From Lineus longissimus (lineage: Eukaryota; Nemertea; Pilidiophora; Heteronemertea; Lineidae), in contig NC_088323.1 in NCBI RefSeq assembly GCF_910592395.1, forward strand, positions 14,739,501-14,803,500: a stretch of 64,000 nt of DNA, written 5' to 3'. The notes under the pieces are model-generated. The model was not told the DNA's origin. It was given only the letters and a program-made list of their open reading frames with translations, and made no database searches. Positions 24,571-34,391 of this stretch are shown piece after piece (position 1 is the first letter of the stretch; each line of letters begins with the position of its first letter). Made by a program: the position numbers and the translations under genes.

Positions 24571-24689
24571 TTTTCGCAAACCCCTCAAAACGCCAACGTG
24601 AAAGCCTGCCTCATTGTCTGACCACCTGATAACGAAGTCGGACAATGGGATAGGCGTTCACGTGGACGTTTCGGGGGTTTGGCGAAAAC
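24571..24689. mobile_element. Palindromic MITE, TTTTCGCAAA-ended family
   Basis: TTTTCGCAAACCCCTCAAAA at the left, TTTCGGGGGTTTGGCGAAAA at the right, sharing TCGGACAATGGGATAGGCG and CACGTGGACGTTTCGGG with the copy at 7717-7836. The arms are more complete here. Confidence 0.8.
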
Positions 24690-25498
24690 ACCCTATTGAT
24701 CAGAATTCAGCACAGCCACAGTGGAGCCTGGCCGGGGTCATGTGACTGAACCGAACCAGAAGCCAGCGGAGGCGATGTCTTGTCGCACGCAATACGATAT
24801 ATACACAAAATCCTCAAGAGTTGGTGTACATAAAATCCTGACTCAGGAAATGAGACACTCGAGTCAGCGACGCCGTGGCGACAGTGGCTTCCACAATTTA
24901 TAAGCACCCGATACTTGGTGGGTAAATAAAATGTTTGTGGTCTATCGTGTCCGATATCAATCATATAGAAATCTCAGCCTAATTAAAGGTTGTCGGATTT
25001 TATGAATGAGAAATTGTCACTGGCTATGAGTGCTTGGCTTGGGAGAACAAGCCGATATTACACCTGTGACGTCATCTTCGCTTATTCTCGGAGGTGTTCG
25101 GGAATTTCCGGAATGCCGAGAAGACAAAATGGCCCAGTGTCTGAAATTGAAGGTGAACAAGCCTGCTGGCGACAAAGTTCAGGGAAAAAGCACCTTCAGA
25201 GAGAAGAAATATAGATAGAGTTTTGAGGACGCTGCCCGATCACTGTAAACAGTCAGTGGCTGTGACGTTATGTATAATTTTTAACTGGACGATTCCTCTT
25301 TGCAACGTTATGGCTATACAAACACCCAGCGCATTTCCAAAGCGTATCCAACTCTAACGTACCAATCTCCAAGCCTCGACATAGATAAATATTGCTGGGC
25401 CAGTTTACCAGCGTACTTTTCGATACGGAGCAAATATAGCTAGACCTCACATTGGAGATGGTCAAGTACATGTATGCCTCCGCCATTCAAAGGATCAC

Positions 25499-25622
25499 AA
25501 TGGGTGATATGAATAAACACTAGTAAATGCTTTTACTTCTAGTTTGTACAGAAATGCCTAGTGTAAATGTACGTGAAATTTTAAGTAAAAGCATTTCCTA
25601 GTCTTTATTCATATCACCCATT
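25499..25622. mobile_element. Hairpin MITE, ATGGGTGATATG family
   Basis: 124 bp with arms of about 45 bp: ATGGGTGATATGAATAAACA at the left and the complementary CTTTATTCATATCACCCATT at the right, around a short GTACAGAAATGCC centre. Transcripts would fold into one long stem. Confidence 0.85.
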
Positions 25623-26046
25623 GTCGTCATTCCCGCAAGAGTATGCATGCTTCCCAAAATTGGTGGCTTGCATTGGAACTAACTTTTCCCCCCTTGTCCG
25701 TCATTAAAGGCATTCAAGTGGGTTGGTCAACCATAACTACATGTATCTCCTTTGTCCCTCCACCATAAGGCCTAGTTTCCCCTTATGACATCACTATTTC
25801 GGACACTCAGCGCCCCATTTCTGGAAAGGTGTATAGTGCTTATATTATCAGCTCAGCCTACCGTAACCGTACGGTCGCTCTGACTGCAATTTATCGATAT
25901 CTAAACCTCTCTATTATAATTTGCTATAAACTGATGTGGTTCTATGTAAAAGAAATGTTGGAATGATCCGACAGTCTATGTTCGATGGGCAATTCGATAA
26001 CAGTGGAATATACAATCCAGGTAAACTTACATAATCGTGAATTTAC

Positions 26047-26328
26047 TTATCTCACTGAATATATACAGACTAGCCGCTGCAGACATAGCATCGCCATGCA
26101 GTTTCCCAACTGACCGAGGACTTTATCTTGATCTGGTGTATTCAAGGCAGGCCTTTCAAACTTTCTGAGCAGCCTGCCCAAGACGGCGCCTGGAAAAATG
26201 TCTGGATCACAAGAAACAAATGCCAAATTGTGTGCAAATCCTGTGTCCATTTGGAAATTTGAACAATATGACATCACATGCATTAAATTTTGAGGTTGAT
26301 TAACCACATGGTTACTCCTATAGTGCAC
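26047..26328 (-). CDS. Exon-like block of unknown gene with TBP-fold-like sequence
   Basis: A minus-strand open frame of about 90 codons with biased, protein-like composition. It includes NQPQNLMHVMSYCSNF, QMDTGFAHNLAFVSCDPDIF, PGAVLGRLLRKFERPALN and TPDQDKVLGQLGNCMAMLC. The succession QNL-x-x-V ... FA ... DPDIFPGAVLGRL resembles one repeat of the TATA-binding protein fold (QNIVSTVNLG ... IA ... EYNPKRFAAVIMRI in the first repeat, YEPELFPGLIYRM in the second). A GTGAGA donor sits near the end and an acceptor-like CACTATAG near the beginning (about 26320). No partner exon was found. It may be an exon of a divergent TBP-like gene, a domesticated element, or chance; the resemblance is from memory, not a search. 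Confidence 0.35.
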   Translation of the reverse strand: MHYRSNHVVNQPQNLMHVMSYCSNFQMDTGFAHNLAFVSCDPDIFPGAVLGRLLRKFERPALNTPDQDKVLGQLGNCMAMLCLQRLVCIYSVR

Positions 26329-26775
26329 ACATACAGTACATAATCAGTTTATACATACTTTGCAATTTAAATTTAATTTAATTAAACTAGCCACAATTTA
26401 ATTTATTGTAAAAAACCTCCAAATAAGGAGCAGACAACACAAATATGCAATAAAAATCATACACAGAGAACGAATCAAAAAAGCGATCAAAAGGGTGAAA
26501 GTAAAAGCTTCAATAGTGAATATGTTTTGCTATCCACAAGACAAACCATCGGGTGCATTTTTTCTCAAAATTTCATGCATTTCGTGCTTTAAGAACCTGG
26601 TGACCAGGTGAATTTCGTTGGAACACACCAACAACACATATTGAAAAGACTTTCTCCTTTCAGAGGACTGGCCAGCTCGGCAAGTTGGAAGGCCTATCTG
26701 ATTCTCGTCAAGCTGGGGAGTTGATTCTCAAGTGTGAGGATGGGGGATTAGAATCTTGAATGATGTATCTTGAAT

Positions 26776-27073
26776 CAGTGGAGTAATGGTTAGAGCGCCG
26801 GACTCATAACCGAAAGGTCGTGGGTTCGACTCCGGTTGGAACCACAATACTGATTCAGTGTCCCTGGGCAAGACACTTAACCCTGCAGTTGCCTCTCTCC
26901 ACCCAGGAGTATAAATGGGTACCGGTCTGAAAGGATCAAGTGAACGCTGTATGAGTTGCTCCTTGAGTTCCCCTGAAAGGTTTCAGGAGAGACTGGGTAA
27001 GAATGTAAAGCGCTTTGAGCGGGCGAACAGCCTGGATACTGCGCTATATAAATCCCAACATTATTATTATTAT
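26776..27073 (+). mobile_element. tRNA-derived SINE
   Basis: The head AGTGGAGTAATGGTTAGAGC with GACTCATAACCGAAAGGTCG and GGGTTCGACTCC carries A- and B-box promoter motifs and a CAT anticodon loop like tRNA-Met. A conserved body follows (GTCCCTGGGCAAGACACTTA, CTCCACCCAGGAGTATAAAT, GGGTACC). The tail has GTAAAGCGCTTTGAGCGGG and GCGCTATATAAATCC, then (ATT)n. This body and tail are widespread in invertebrate SINEs. It appears complete. It is not a functional tRNA gene: the acceptor stem does not close. Confidence 0.88.
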
Positions 27074-27369
27074 GTACTAAGAATCGCATAGGTATATATC
27101 ATGCGTGCGTTTGTGGTGGCGTACCGGTGGGTATTGCCTCAAGGCTGAAAGTACAGATAGTTCGATCAATTTGAGTTTAAAGAATTGATACATAACTGGA
27201 GGTACTGGTTGTCTCACGCAAACCGCGGGGTGGAGCTAAAATGTAGACCAAAGCCGAGGCGTAGCCGAGATTTTGGCCAATATTTTAGCTCCACCCCAAC
27301 CAACAGTGAGGTATCAATTTCTATTCTAAAACGTCTCAAATTAAATATCGAAATATCGAATAATGTGGT

Positions 27370-27515
27370 TTGAAATGCTTTTGAAATGCTTGCACATTTT
27401 GCACCAACCCAAGCGGTGATGGCTGCCTAACCATAACCGCTGAATTCAAAACGAGACTTCATTGGTGCATAGTGCATTTACACTGTTATGTAATGTGCGG
27501 TTCATTCTAACCCAG
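27370..27515. repeat. Dispersed repeat (inverse pair with 59125-59255)
   Basis: TTTTGCACCAACCCAAGCGG, GCTGCCTAACCATAACCGCT, CATTGGTGCATAGTGCATTT and ATGTGCGGTTCATT are found in inverse complement, in the same order, at 59125-59255. About 125 bp is shared at about 90%. Confidence 0.75.
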
Positions 27516-27649
27516 ATGTTTTAGAATACTCGAAAGATAGTTGGGTGTTGAACTTCATTCACAGCTGACAAGTACAGCAAATCCGTCAAATCGTCACTCG
27601 CACATTGACATGGCCCTATCAGAATACGAGTTCTATACTGACCAGTGAG

Positions 27650-28030
27650 GCTGAAAGGGTGGATGTCGTCCTGGGTGCCGACAAATGGTACCCAGGTTCG
27701 AGATCGACTGGACAATAAACACCCTGGGTGCCATTACACTAGACAAATAGCACCCAGCTTCTTTTTGCCTGGCTTACGGATCTTAGGTACGAGGACGTTT
27801 CTTGCAATCTCGTTTTATCTCGCGCCGTGGTACTTGTGGCATTAGCAGTGCGCGAAATAAAAAGAAAAGATAAACAGAAAAAAACGCGTTTAGGCCTAAA
27901 GGTCTTTGAAAGCACATTTGGGATATACATGAGGGATATAGTGTAATGGCACCCAGGGTGCTTATTGTCCAGTCGATCTCGAACCTGGGTACCATTTGTC
28001 GGCACCCAGGACGACATCCACCCTTTCAGC
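27650..28030. mobile_element. Foldback element with ~92-bp inverted repeats and 9-bp target duplication
   Basis: Left arm GCTGAAAGGGTGGATGTCGT ... CACCCTGGGTGCCATTACAC. The right arm is its near-exact complement, ending GACATCCACCCTTTCAGC. The nine bases ACCAGTGAG occur directly on both sides (27641-27649 and 28031-28039). Long arms plus a 9-bp duplication fit a non-autonomous Mutator-like element best; hAT, Merlin and P-type elements are alternatives. The 200-bp centre encodes nothing recognisable. Confidence 0.85.
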
Positions 28031-28039
28031 ACCAGTGAG

Positions 28040-29577
28040 ACCACCACATTTTCTTAAATATATTGTCAAAAAGCATATTTCTGTGATGATTTAGAATCAA
28101 CTACAGAATGATTTCCACTTTGATCCATCCGATTAATATATTTACCACAACTTGACATCTTAATAAGCTCTATTTGGATGTGCCACACTCCGGCCGTCGA
28201 TGAATACATGTCTCTGTCCAGTAAATATATATATCAAACATCAAAACTGATAAATAATCTTGATACTCGGAGTACATAGGCCCGACGATCCACGTACGGC
28301 GCCTTTAGAATTTGGTACGTGGACATTACAAGGGCAGATCCAATGGCGCCTCGCCACGTGTCATTAGTCTAGTTGCACTTTTATTGATTAAACAATCAAT
28401 TGAATGATGCAAATGATTTATCAACTCATCCATGATTCAATTTACTGTATATGTAATTTCTGTCACAAATAATATTGTTTCGTTAATTGCTTTGTAAACA
28501 TTGTCCATATTCTACTATGAGGTCAGATATCATCAGCGTGACGTCATTGATATCGTAGAGCTATACATAATATTCACTAACATAACATGTTGGCAATAAA
28601 GTTATTCAAATTGTTGTGAATGAGACGGACTGTCTTCGTCAATAGTAAATAACCACCTTGCTCCTTTTTTTTCAATCCTATTGACTGTTATACCAGCGCA
28701 GCTCAAGATTCAAACAAGTCCAGTGGTGACACCTACCGTCGGGCGACAGCTTAAAGAGCCGCGCAAACGAGCGATTTAAATCGCAGCAATACGTATGTGT
28801 GACAGAAAGATCTCCCCATGCAGGTAGAACCGGTAATTGCTCTGAGTTTAATAATGATCACTGGTCGCTGCGATCACCGATCTTGTCAGACGCAGGTTTC
28901 AGGGATTAAAATTGCTCGTTCGCGAATCGCTCAACTGCTCCTCGCTTTAAACGCTTATTTGCGAGGCGTTTTACGTGAAATTATACGCACGCGGGACTCA
29001 ACTCAGCCAATCTCGCTAAGCTGTCGTGAAATTCTAGCGAGACTTTGAAAGTTTCATAACGCAAATTGATTTGATATTCGCTCCAGATCTCGGAGACATT
29101 TGAACACAAAGTTCCTGTCTATTTATTTCAGGAAACTATCAGGAACTTAGAAATACACTTAGCAGGCCGATTCACAACCCAATAATATTTGTGGTAATGT
29201 ACACATTAGAGCCACTTGTACCTTACTGCCGTCGAGTTAGTTTAGATTCGTGATAAATTGTGTATGTTACTAAAATCAACGCATCGGGGTGATTTATGTT
29301 AAAAGTTGACATTTGGCGACCTTTGCGATTTGGTTCTAGCGAACGGATGAAATAACAGATATTTAAAGAAATTATCTGCGCAAGATTTCTTTGAGTGAGG
29401 TCGATTTATGAAAAAGTTGGCAAACATCAGACGAACGCGTGCAACAGAAAGCTTATTTTGTGGGAAATTGGAGGCAGGAACGGAGAAAGATTCAAACGAA
29501 TCAATGTTCCCACCGGAAAATGGATATGGGCAAAATTCAAAAATGGCCGCTAAATTCTCCATTCATCATCATGCACC
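28040..29577. other. No gene or repeat recognised
   Basis: AT-rich unique-looking sequence between the foldback element and the LINE remnant. Confidence 0.4.
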
Positions 29578-29924
29578 ATGAAACACGCCAATCAAAAAAA
29601 TACCTCGCAAGATAGAAGACGGGACATTAGATGTAACACTCTCCTAGACATGGACGAAGAGACGACCATCATCTTTCGTCTAAGGACTGGCGAATGCAGA
29701 TTAAAAGCCCACCTTAAAACATTGCCGAGTCCGGAATGTGCTAATGCAACACATCTGATCAGACACCAGAACATGTGCTCCAGAACAGCCCACTCTGGGA
29801 CACCGAGAATCTGACCACATGGCCGAACGGTGCATCAAAGGAAACTAAGCTCTGGTGATCGAGGGAGGGACAAAAGACGACAGGCAGGCTAATCAGACTC
29901 ATAGGCCTAGTAATGTAGAATAGC
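29578..29924 (+). pseudogene. Decayed LINE ORF2 C-terminal fragment
   Basis: Across frames the plus strand reads TTIIFRLRTGECRLKAHLKT, then after a frameshift DQTPEHVLQNSPLWDTENLT, TWPNGASKETKLW, an in-frame stop, then SREGQKTTGRLIRLIGLVM and a final stop near 29924. The order LRTGHCRLxxHL / QTPEHILQxCP / TWP ... KLWG / L-x-x-T-x-x-x-x-x-GL is the conserved end of the ORF2 polyprotein of many invertebrate non-LTR retrotransposons. At least one frameshift and one stop make it inactive. The reverse transcriptase itself is not preserved here, so the clade is not assigned. Confidence 0.7.
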
Positions 29925-30274
29925 CATAGCACGAAAATCGAGCGCTAAGGAAAAGAATCCTCATGCAGCGTTTAACGTAAACCATGCACCCCCCCCCCCC
30001 ACCCCACCCCCTGGTCCCCGTAATGCGATCGCCACTTTGTCGACGTACAGTTGGCATTTTTTCCTAGGGCCAAGACACTAATTCACAACAACACTTCTTC
30101 GCAATAACGCTACTTCGCCTGGGGCCAACTAACTAGTTTCCGATGTGGTGTTTAAGTTGATACTGGTGTGTGAGACATCAGAATTGACCAATCCCATTGT
30201 GAACTTGACGCCGATAGGCTTGTTTTAAGTTATTACTGCTGTGTCAGCTCTTTGATGTATATATTTTTGCTTAC

Positions 30275-30323
30275 CAATTTCTTTTAAATCGTCTTTTGTG
30301 GGGAAAGTATCAAATTCACTCAC
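30275..30323 (-). CDS. Candidate 49-nt microexon of unknown gene
   Basis: On the minus strand a good acceptor (TTCTATTTACAG) precedes 30323 and a consensus donor (GTAAGC) follows 30275. Between them the only stop-free reading with protein-like content is VSEFDTFPTKDDLKEI plus a G. The reading required for the missing BAMBI exon (phase 1 in) hits a stop, so this is not that exon. No neighbouring exon could be joined. It may belong to an unrecognised minus-strand gene in the 26-31 kb interval or be fortuitous. Confidence 0.3.
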
Positions 30324-32873
30324 CTGTAAATAGAAAATGGTTGGAATGGTTGAAACAGAGAGAAAGAAGTCTTTCAGCGACAATTCACGAATGTTCAATA
30401 AAAATATGGGGAAGTCAGTGAAAAATAAAATCTCACCCAACAAACATTTTTCCCTCCCCATCCTCATGGCAAACCACAGGTACAGCAAAGCTAGCGGCAC
30501 TTAATGGTCGTGTTGCAGTCGAGGACTTTATCTAGGAATCTAAGTTTATTCAGCAAAAGTGAGTGAACATAGAATTGGTTTCATTGCCCATGACTACTAT
30601 CCCCCCCCCCCCCCCCAAACAAGCATGTAATCGAACACTAAGCCCTACAAGCCTTTCGCGAGGTGTTCCCTTTACGATGACGTGCTCTTCACTCCGTCTC
30701 CATAACAATCCGCAATTTCACCCTAAACTGAACCAAGACGCCTGTAGAATTACTGTTGACGAGAGTACACTGCGTTGGGTCAGCAAACCACTTGTCCAAA
30801 AACCACAATGGGCCCAATTGACCATCTTATCAGATTTTACAGCAATTTTCACCAAAATAACATCCGATGGCCGCGGACAATGCCCGAGGCGAGATGGGTA
30901 GTTTGTCATGGCTGGGTGACCGCGGAACAGGTGCTTGAGCCAGGGAGGTATTGCGTAAACCCGCCGAGGTAGAGGACACTCTACAGATTGCGGATGCTTC
31001 CTGGTGGGACTATCGTGGTGCCGGGCTCCCGGAGTCGGGCTGTGATGATCTCCAGCTTTTGTTCGGACGACGGGTGCGATGCTTGGAACATCAAAGATTC
31101 GGAAGATTGGAGCCGTGCTGGAGTTAACAACTTACAGGCTATACGTCAGCTCGGCATAAATGATCTCTGCAGTTCTTTTTCTAAAATGGCGGCTACGGCG
31201 GCCATTTTAAAAATTGAGATGCGAAAGAAGGAGAATTCCGCCGGAGATTTTGCAGGCAGACGAGCCTGATGATGGGACAACCTACTGATGGCATGTTACA
31301 ACTATCTAGAAAGCTGGAAGTCGCCAGTTTGCGTTCACATATGTTACATGGTTGAAAAAAAACCCACTTACAATCCTCTTCAACATATAAATCTAGATTC
31401 AAAATGCGTTAAAAGTCCTACCAGCTGAACAGTTTGCGGAAACCCATTCACCAGGCAGACCGGGTCAATGAGTGCTCTCACCACGGAATATTTCACTCTC
31501 CGTTAGCAGCCACGCCCCACCCCTTGACTCCAAGCTCGCATTGATGCGCTCCAAGCGCCCCAACAGCGAGGGCTAATCGCGGGAAGCGCCGACACCGTAT
31601 GCGCATTTAGTGCTGGGACGATTGACAATGTGACAGTTGGACTGCTCGATTCACATGAGAAATTGTCTGTCCCAACTCAAACTGACCGTGATTCCCTTGC
31701 TCTGATGTTTGAATCCATGCACAAAGTCCAAGCAAACGTCCTTGAAATGAAGTAATGTTGTGTTTCAGCTCTACTATACTGCACGGCGTGTACATTCTGC
31801 ACGTTAGTGTACGCCAGTGCACACGTTTTATCCGTCAACCAAACATGGAACGATCCCCCAATATTTACATTTCCTCACAGCAGACGACAGTTCCAATCCG
31901 GGTCTTTCGCACGCCTGCTTCATCTCGTTCATAGAAATTTCTGTTTTACATTGTAAAAAAACCCATTTAATTGATGTTTTTCCCGTATGTTTTCTTTCAA
32001 TTCGTGAGAATTAATGTTTTTTCGTGAAGGAAATAATTAGGGGGTGTTTTAAGACTAGGCATCGTCAGGCTGTTACTTGGGCTCTGACGTGTTGCGTGGC
32101 CCAGATAAAACCAAAAAAATCTTTGCAATTTAATGCGCCACCAACTGTGGTAAAACACCAATGCCGTTCTCCACAGTTAAAATTTCTGGCAGTTTCGATA
32201 TCTCATGTAAAGACTTCGTTTGTCATATTACATCGCATTCAGAACTACTTCCTGGGCCAATTAATTACAACACTGTCTGTCACCGCGATAAAAACAAGAA
32301 TCATTAATCATACAAAATTTACCTTCAATGTTTGGAGAGTTGACAACAGGCGCCGTCTGGCGGCGTGTAAATATTGACCAATGATTGCCATGGTTTGTTA
32401 TATTGACCAATACTTGCCGCGGTCTGTTTGCAGACATTTCAAATGAGTTTCTCCACTCGCTCATCCCTTTGGCAAATATTTGCAACAATTTTGTCGGCGT
32501 TTAGAATTATGCAACAACAATTTCGATTATTTTGATCATGTTGACTTTACTCGGGATATTGTGCAGAAGGATTTCCGAAATTGAAGCCCTTTATGGCGTT
32601 ACAAGCGTGGAATGTGGTGATAGTCTGGCGGCTTGAATGGTCGGTGAACAGTTCAGAAAGGTCATATTTGATCGGCTAAATGAAAGGACGTGACATTCAA
32701 GTCGGAAATCTGTTTAAATATTTGATGAGGGCGAGCAAGAGACGACCGCTCCCTACGACGACCGTACCTCCGTGTTAACGCTTCCCACAGCGGTACGTTC
32801 CCAGTACAAAAAAAAAGACCATGCGTCACATAAAAAGTCTGATCCGGATAATGATAGCCATAAACATGAAAGG
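30324..32873. other. No gene recognised
   Basis: Poly-C tract at about 30601-30616, the YY1-like pair at 31183, and several overlapping frames without family features. Confidence 0.4.
31183..31208. promoter_or_regulatory. Inverted pair of YY1-like motifs
   Basis: AAAATGGCGGC and its opposite face GGCGGCCATTTT form a 26-bp inverted pair. AANATGGCGGC is the YY1 consensus, often near transcription starts. No gene start was recognised nearby. Confidence 0.3.
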
Positions 32874-33043
32874 CCGGTGTAGAAGTTTCAAATGTCCTAG
32901 GATAGAATGCCCGGGAAACAAAGGATTCTATCATGCGCTTCAATCTCTGAGCTATTGACGGTCAGGGTCTCTATAGAACCATATTGCAGAATACAATAGG
33001 GCCGGACACTTTTTCCAGGGGGGCATTTGTTACTGTTACACTG
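32874..33043. mobile_element. MITE, CCGGTGTA-ended family, reverse copy abutting a second copy
   Basis: Starts CCGGTGTAGAAGTTTCAAAT and ends TGTTACTGTTACACTGG. Its last bases are shared with the start of the next copy, so two elements sit end to end. Confidence 0.82.
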
Positions 33044-33220
33044 GTGTAGAAGTTTGAAATGTCCTAGAATAGAACGTCCATGGAGCTTAGATTAGAATTC
33101 TATCATGCGCTTTAATTTCTGAGCTTCTCACGGCCATGGCCTCTATAGAACCAATATATCCCATAATCCGTCAGAATACAATAGAGCCGGACGATTTTTC
33201 CATTTTCTACTTCTAAACCA
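33041..33220. mobile_element. MITE, CCGGTGTA-ended family, second of an abutting pair
   Basis: Starts CTGGTGTAGAAGTTTGAAAT directly at the end of the preceding copy and decays toward CCATTTTCTACTTCTAAACC. It is more diverged than its neighbour, so the pair probably arose by one element inserting at the end of an older one. Confidence 0.75.
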
Positions 33221-34012
33221 TGGCTAAACTCCCGAGCAAGTCCATTCATCACCCTATTCGTACGACCTTCATAGGGAGAGACGAAGCCGGTCCACTGCGT
33301 CCGGAGTGTGGGTGGTCTGCCAATTCTTATAATGTTGTACGCCGGGCATGTATATTTCTACATTGCAAATTCGGATGGGTCATCATATTGAGCTCACTTC
33401 TCAGTTCGACATACATGTATTCAAAACTGTCAATGCGTGCATCGCACTACATACAATAATAAGCAGGTTTCGCAAGCCTTACCAACAGCTACGAACGACG
33501 AAGTTCAAAGTATGTGATGAAAATGTTGGTTATCGACGATTTGTTTTGAAAAGTTCTCCGATTCCTCCTAAAACTCAGTATAAATGATGTGACGAGTGTT
33601 GCAAAGATTTACTCGCACGGGACTGAGTTGATGACATCACCAACCGTTCGAATCCCGGATCAGTGTTTGTATGATAAGAAACCTACTATTAACATACTGA
33701 GAACGTTATAGTGAGCATTTCTGCAGCAGCCTTTTTTTCATTCGAAACCAATCCAGTCAATCATTTTCTTAAGTAGAGTAACATAAGGCTGTTATAAATA
33801 ATGTTTTGTTAACTTTTGACCCGGCACAGATGGCGCGTGAAGGCATACCTCAGCAGAAGTAGTGCGGTGATGCGGCCGGAGCCTGGTTAGTAGATTTCTC
33901 CGGAATTCAAGCCATGAGCTATCGGAATGGTAGGCTGGGAGGAATTAGCGAAGATCATGAGGTATGGTTATGACTGAAGTGCGTTAGCCAGCGTGTGCTT
34001 TAGCCTTGTGTT

Positions 34013-34180
34013 TGGAAGGTCGAAATGTCCTAGGATAGAATGCCCGGGGAAAAATATTCTGTGGGCACTTTTATCGGTATTGACGGCCGTTGCCTCTATC
34101 GAATCAAACACCATAATCCGTCGGAATACAATAGGGTCGGACACTTTTTTTCAGGGGAACATTTTTTTCTCTCACACCGG
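34013..34180. mobile_element. MITE, CCGGTGTA-ended family, degenerate copy
   Basis: Retains the GTCCTAGGATAGAATGCCCG and AATACAATAGGGTCGGACAC cores and ends TCTCACACCGG. The left terminus is eroded. Confidence 0.7.
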
Positions 34181-34391
34181 CAATCTAGGACCGTCGTGTA
34201 CCCAGGCATCCCAACAAACTCCCCGACATATTCAAAGTACACTCCGGAGGTCATGGTGTTGGCATCATTCCTGCCATGGAGAAAGTATAAAAGGGTGACG
34301 AATATGGCTGCCTGGGTAGTATAATCAACGAATGTCAGATTGAAATGCATTGAGGAGATCGACATCCTTCCAAAGCTATGCTCCTGAGGCA

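Larger units (their letters stand above)
21514..26046. other. No gene recognised apart from the listed repeats
   Basis: A short triplication of ATCGAGACTT is at about 24009-24040. Small frames near 25000-25218 show no family. Confidence 0.4.

Noticed and set aside
26781-26850. Functional tRNA-Met gene
   Set aside because: The acceptor stem does not pair and the sequence continues into a conserved SINE body and tail.
30988-31269. 93-codon plus-strand frame
   Set aside because: Contains the YY1-like palindrome and no recognisable motif; no supporting splice structure.
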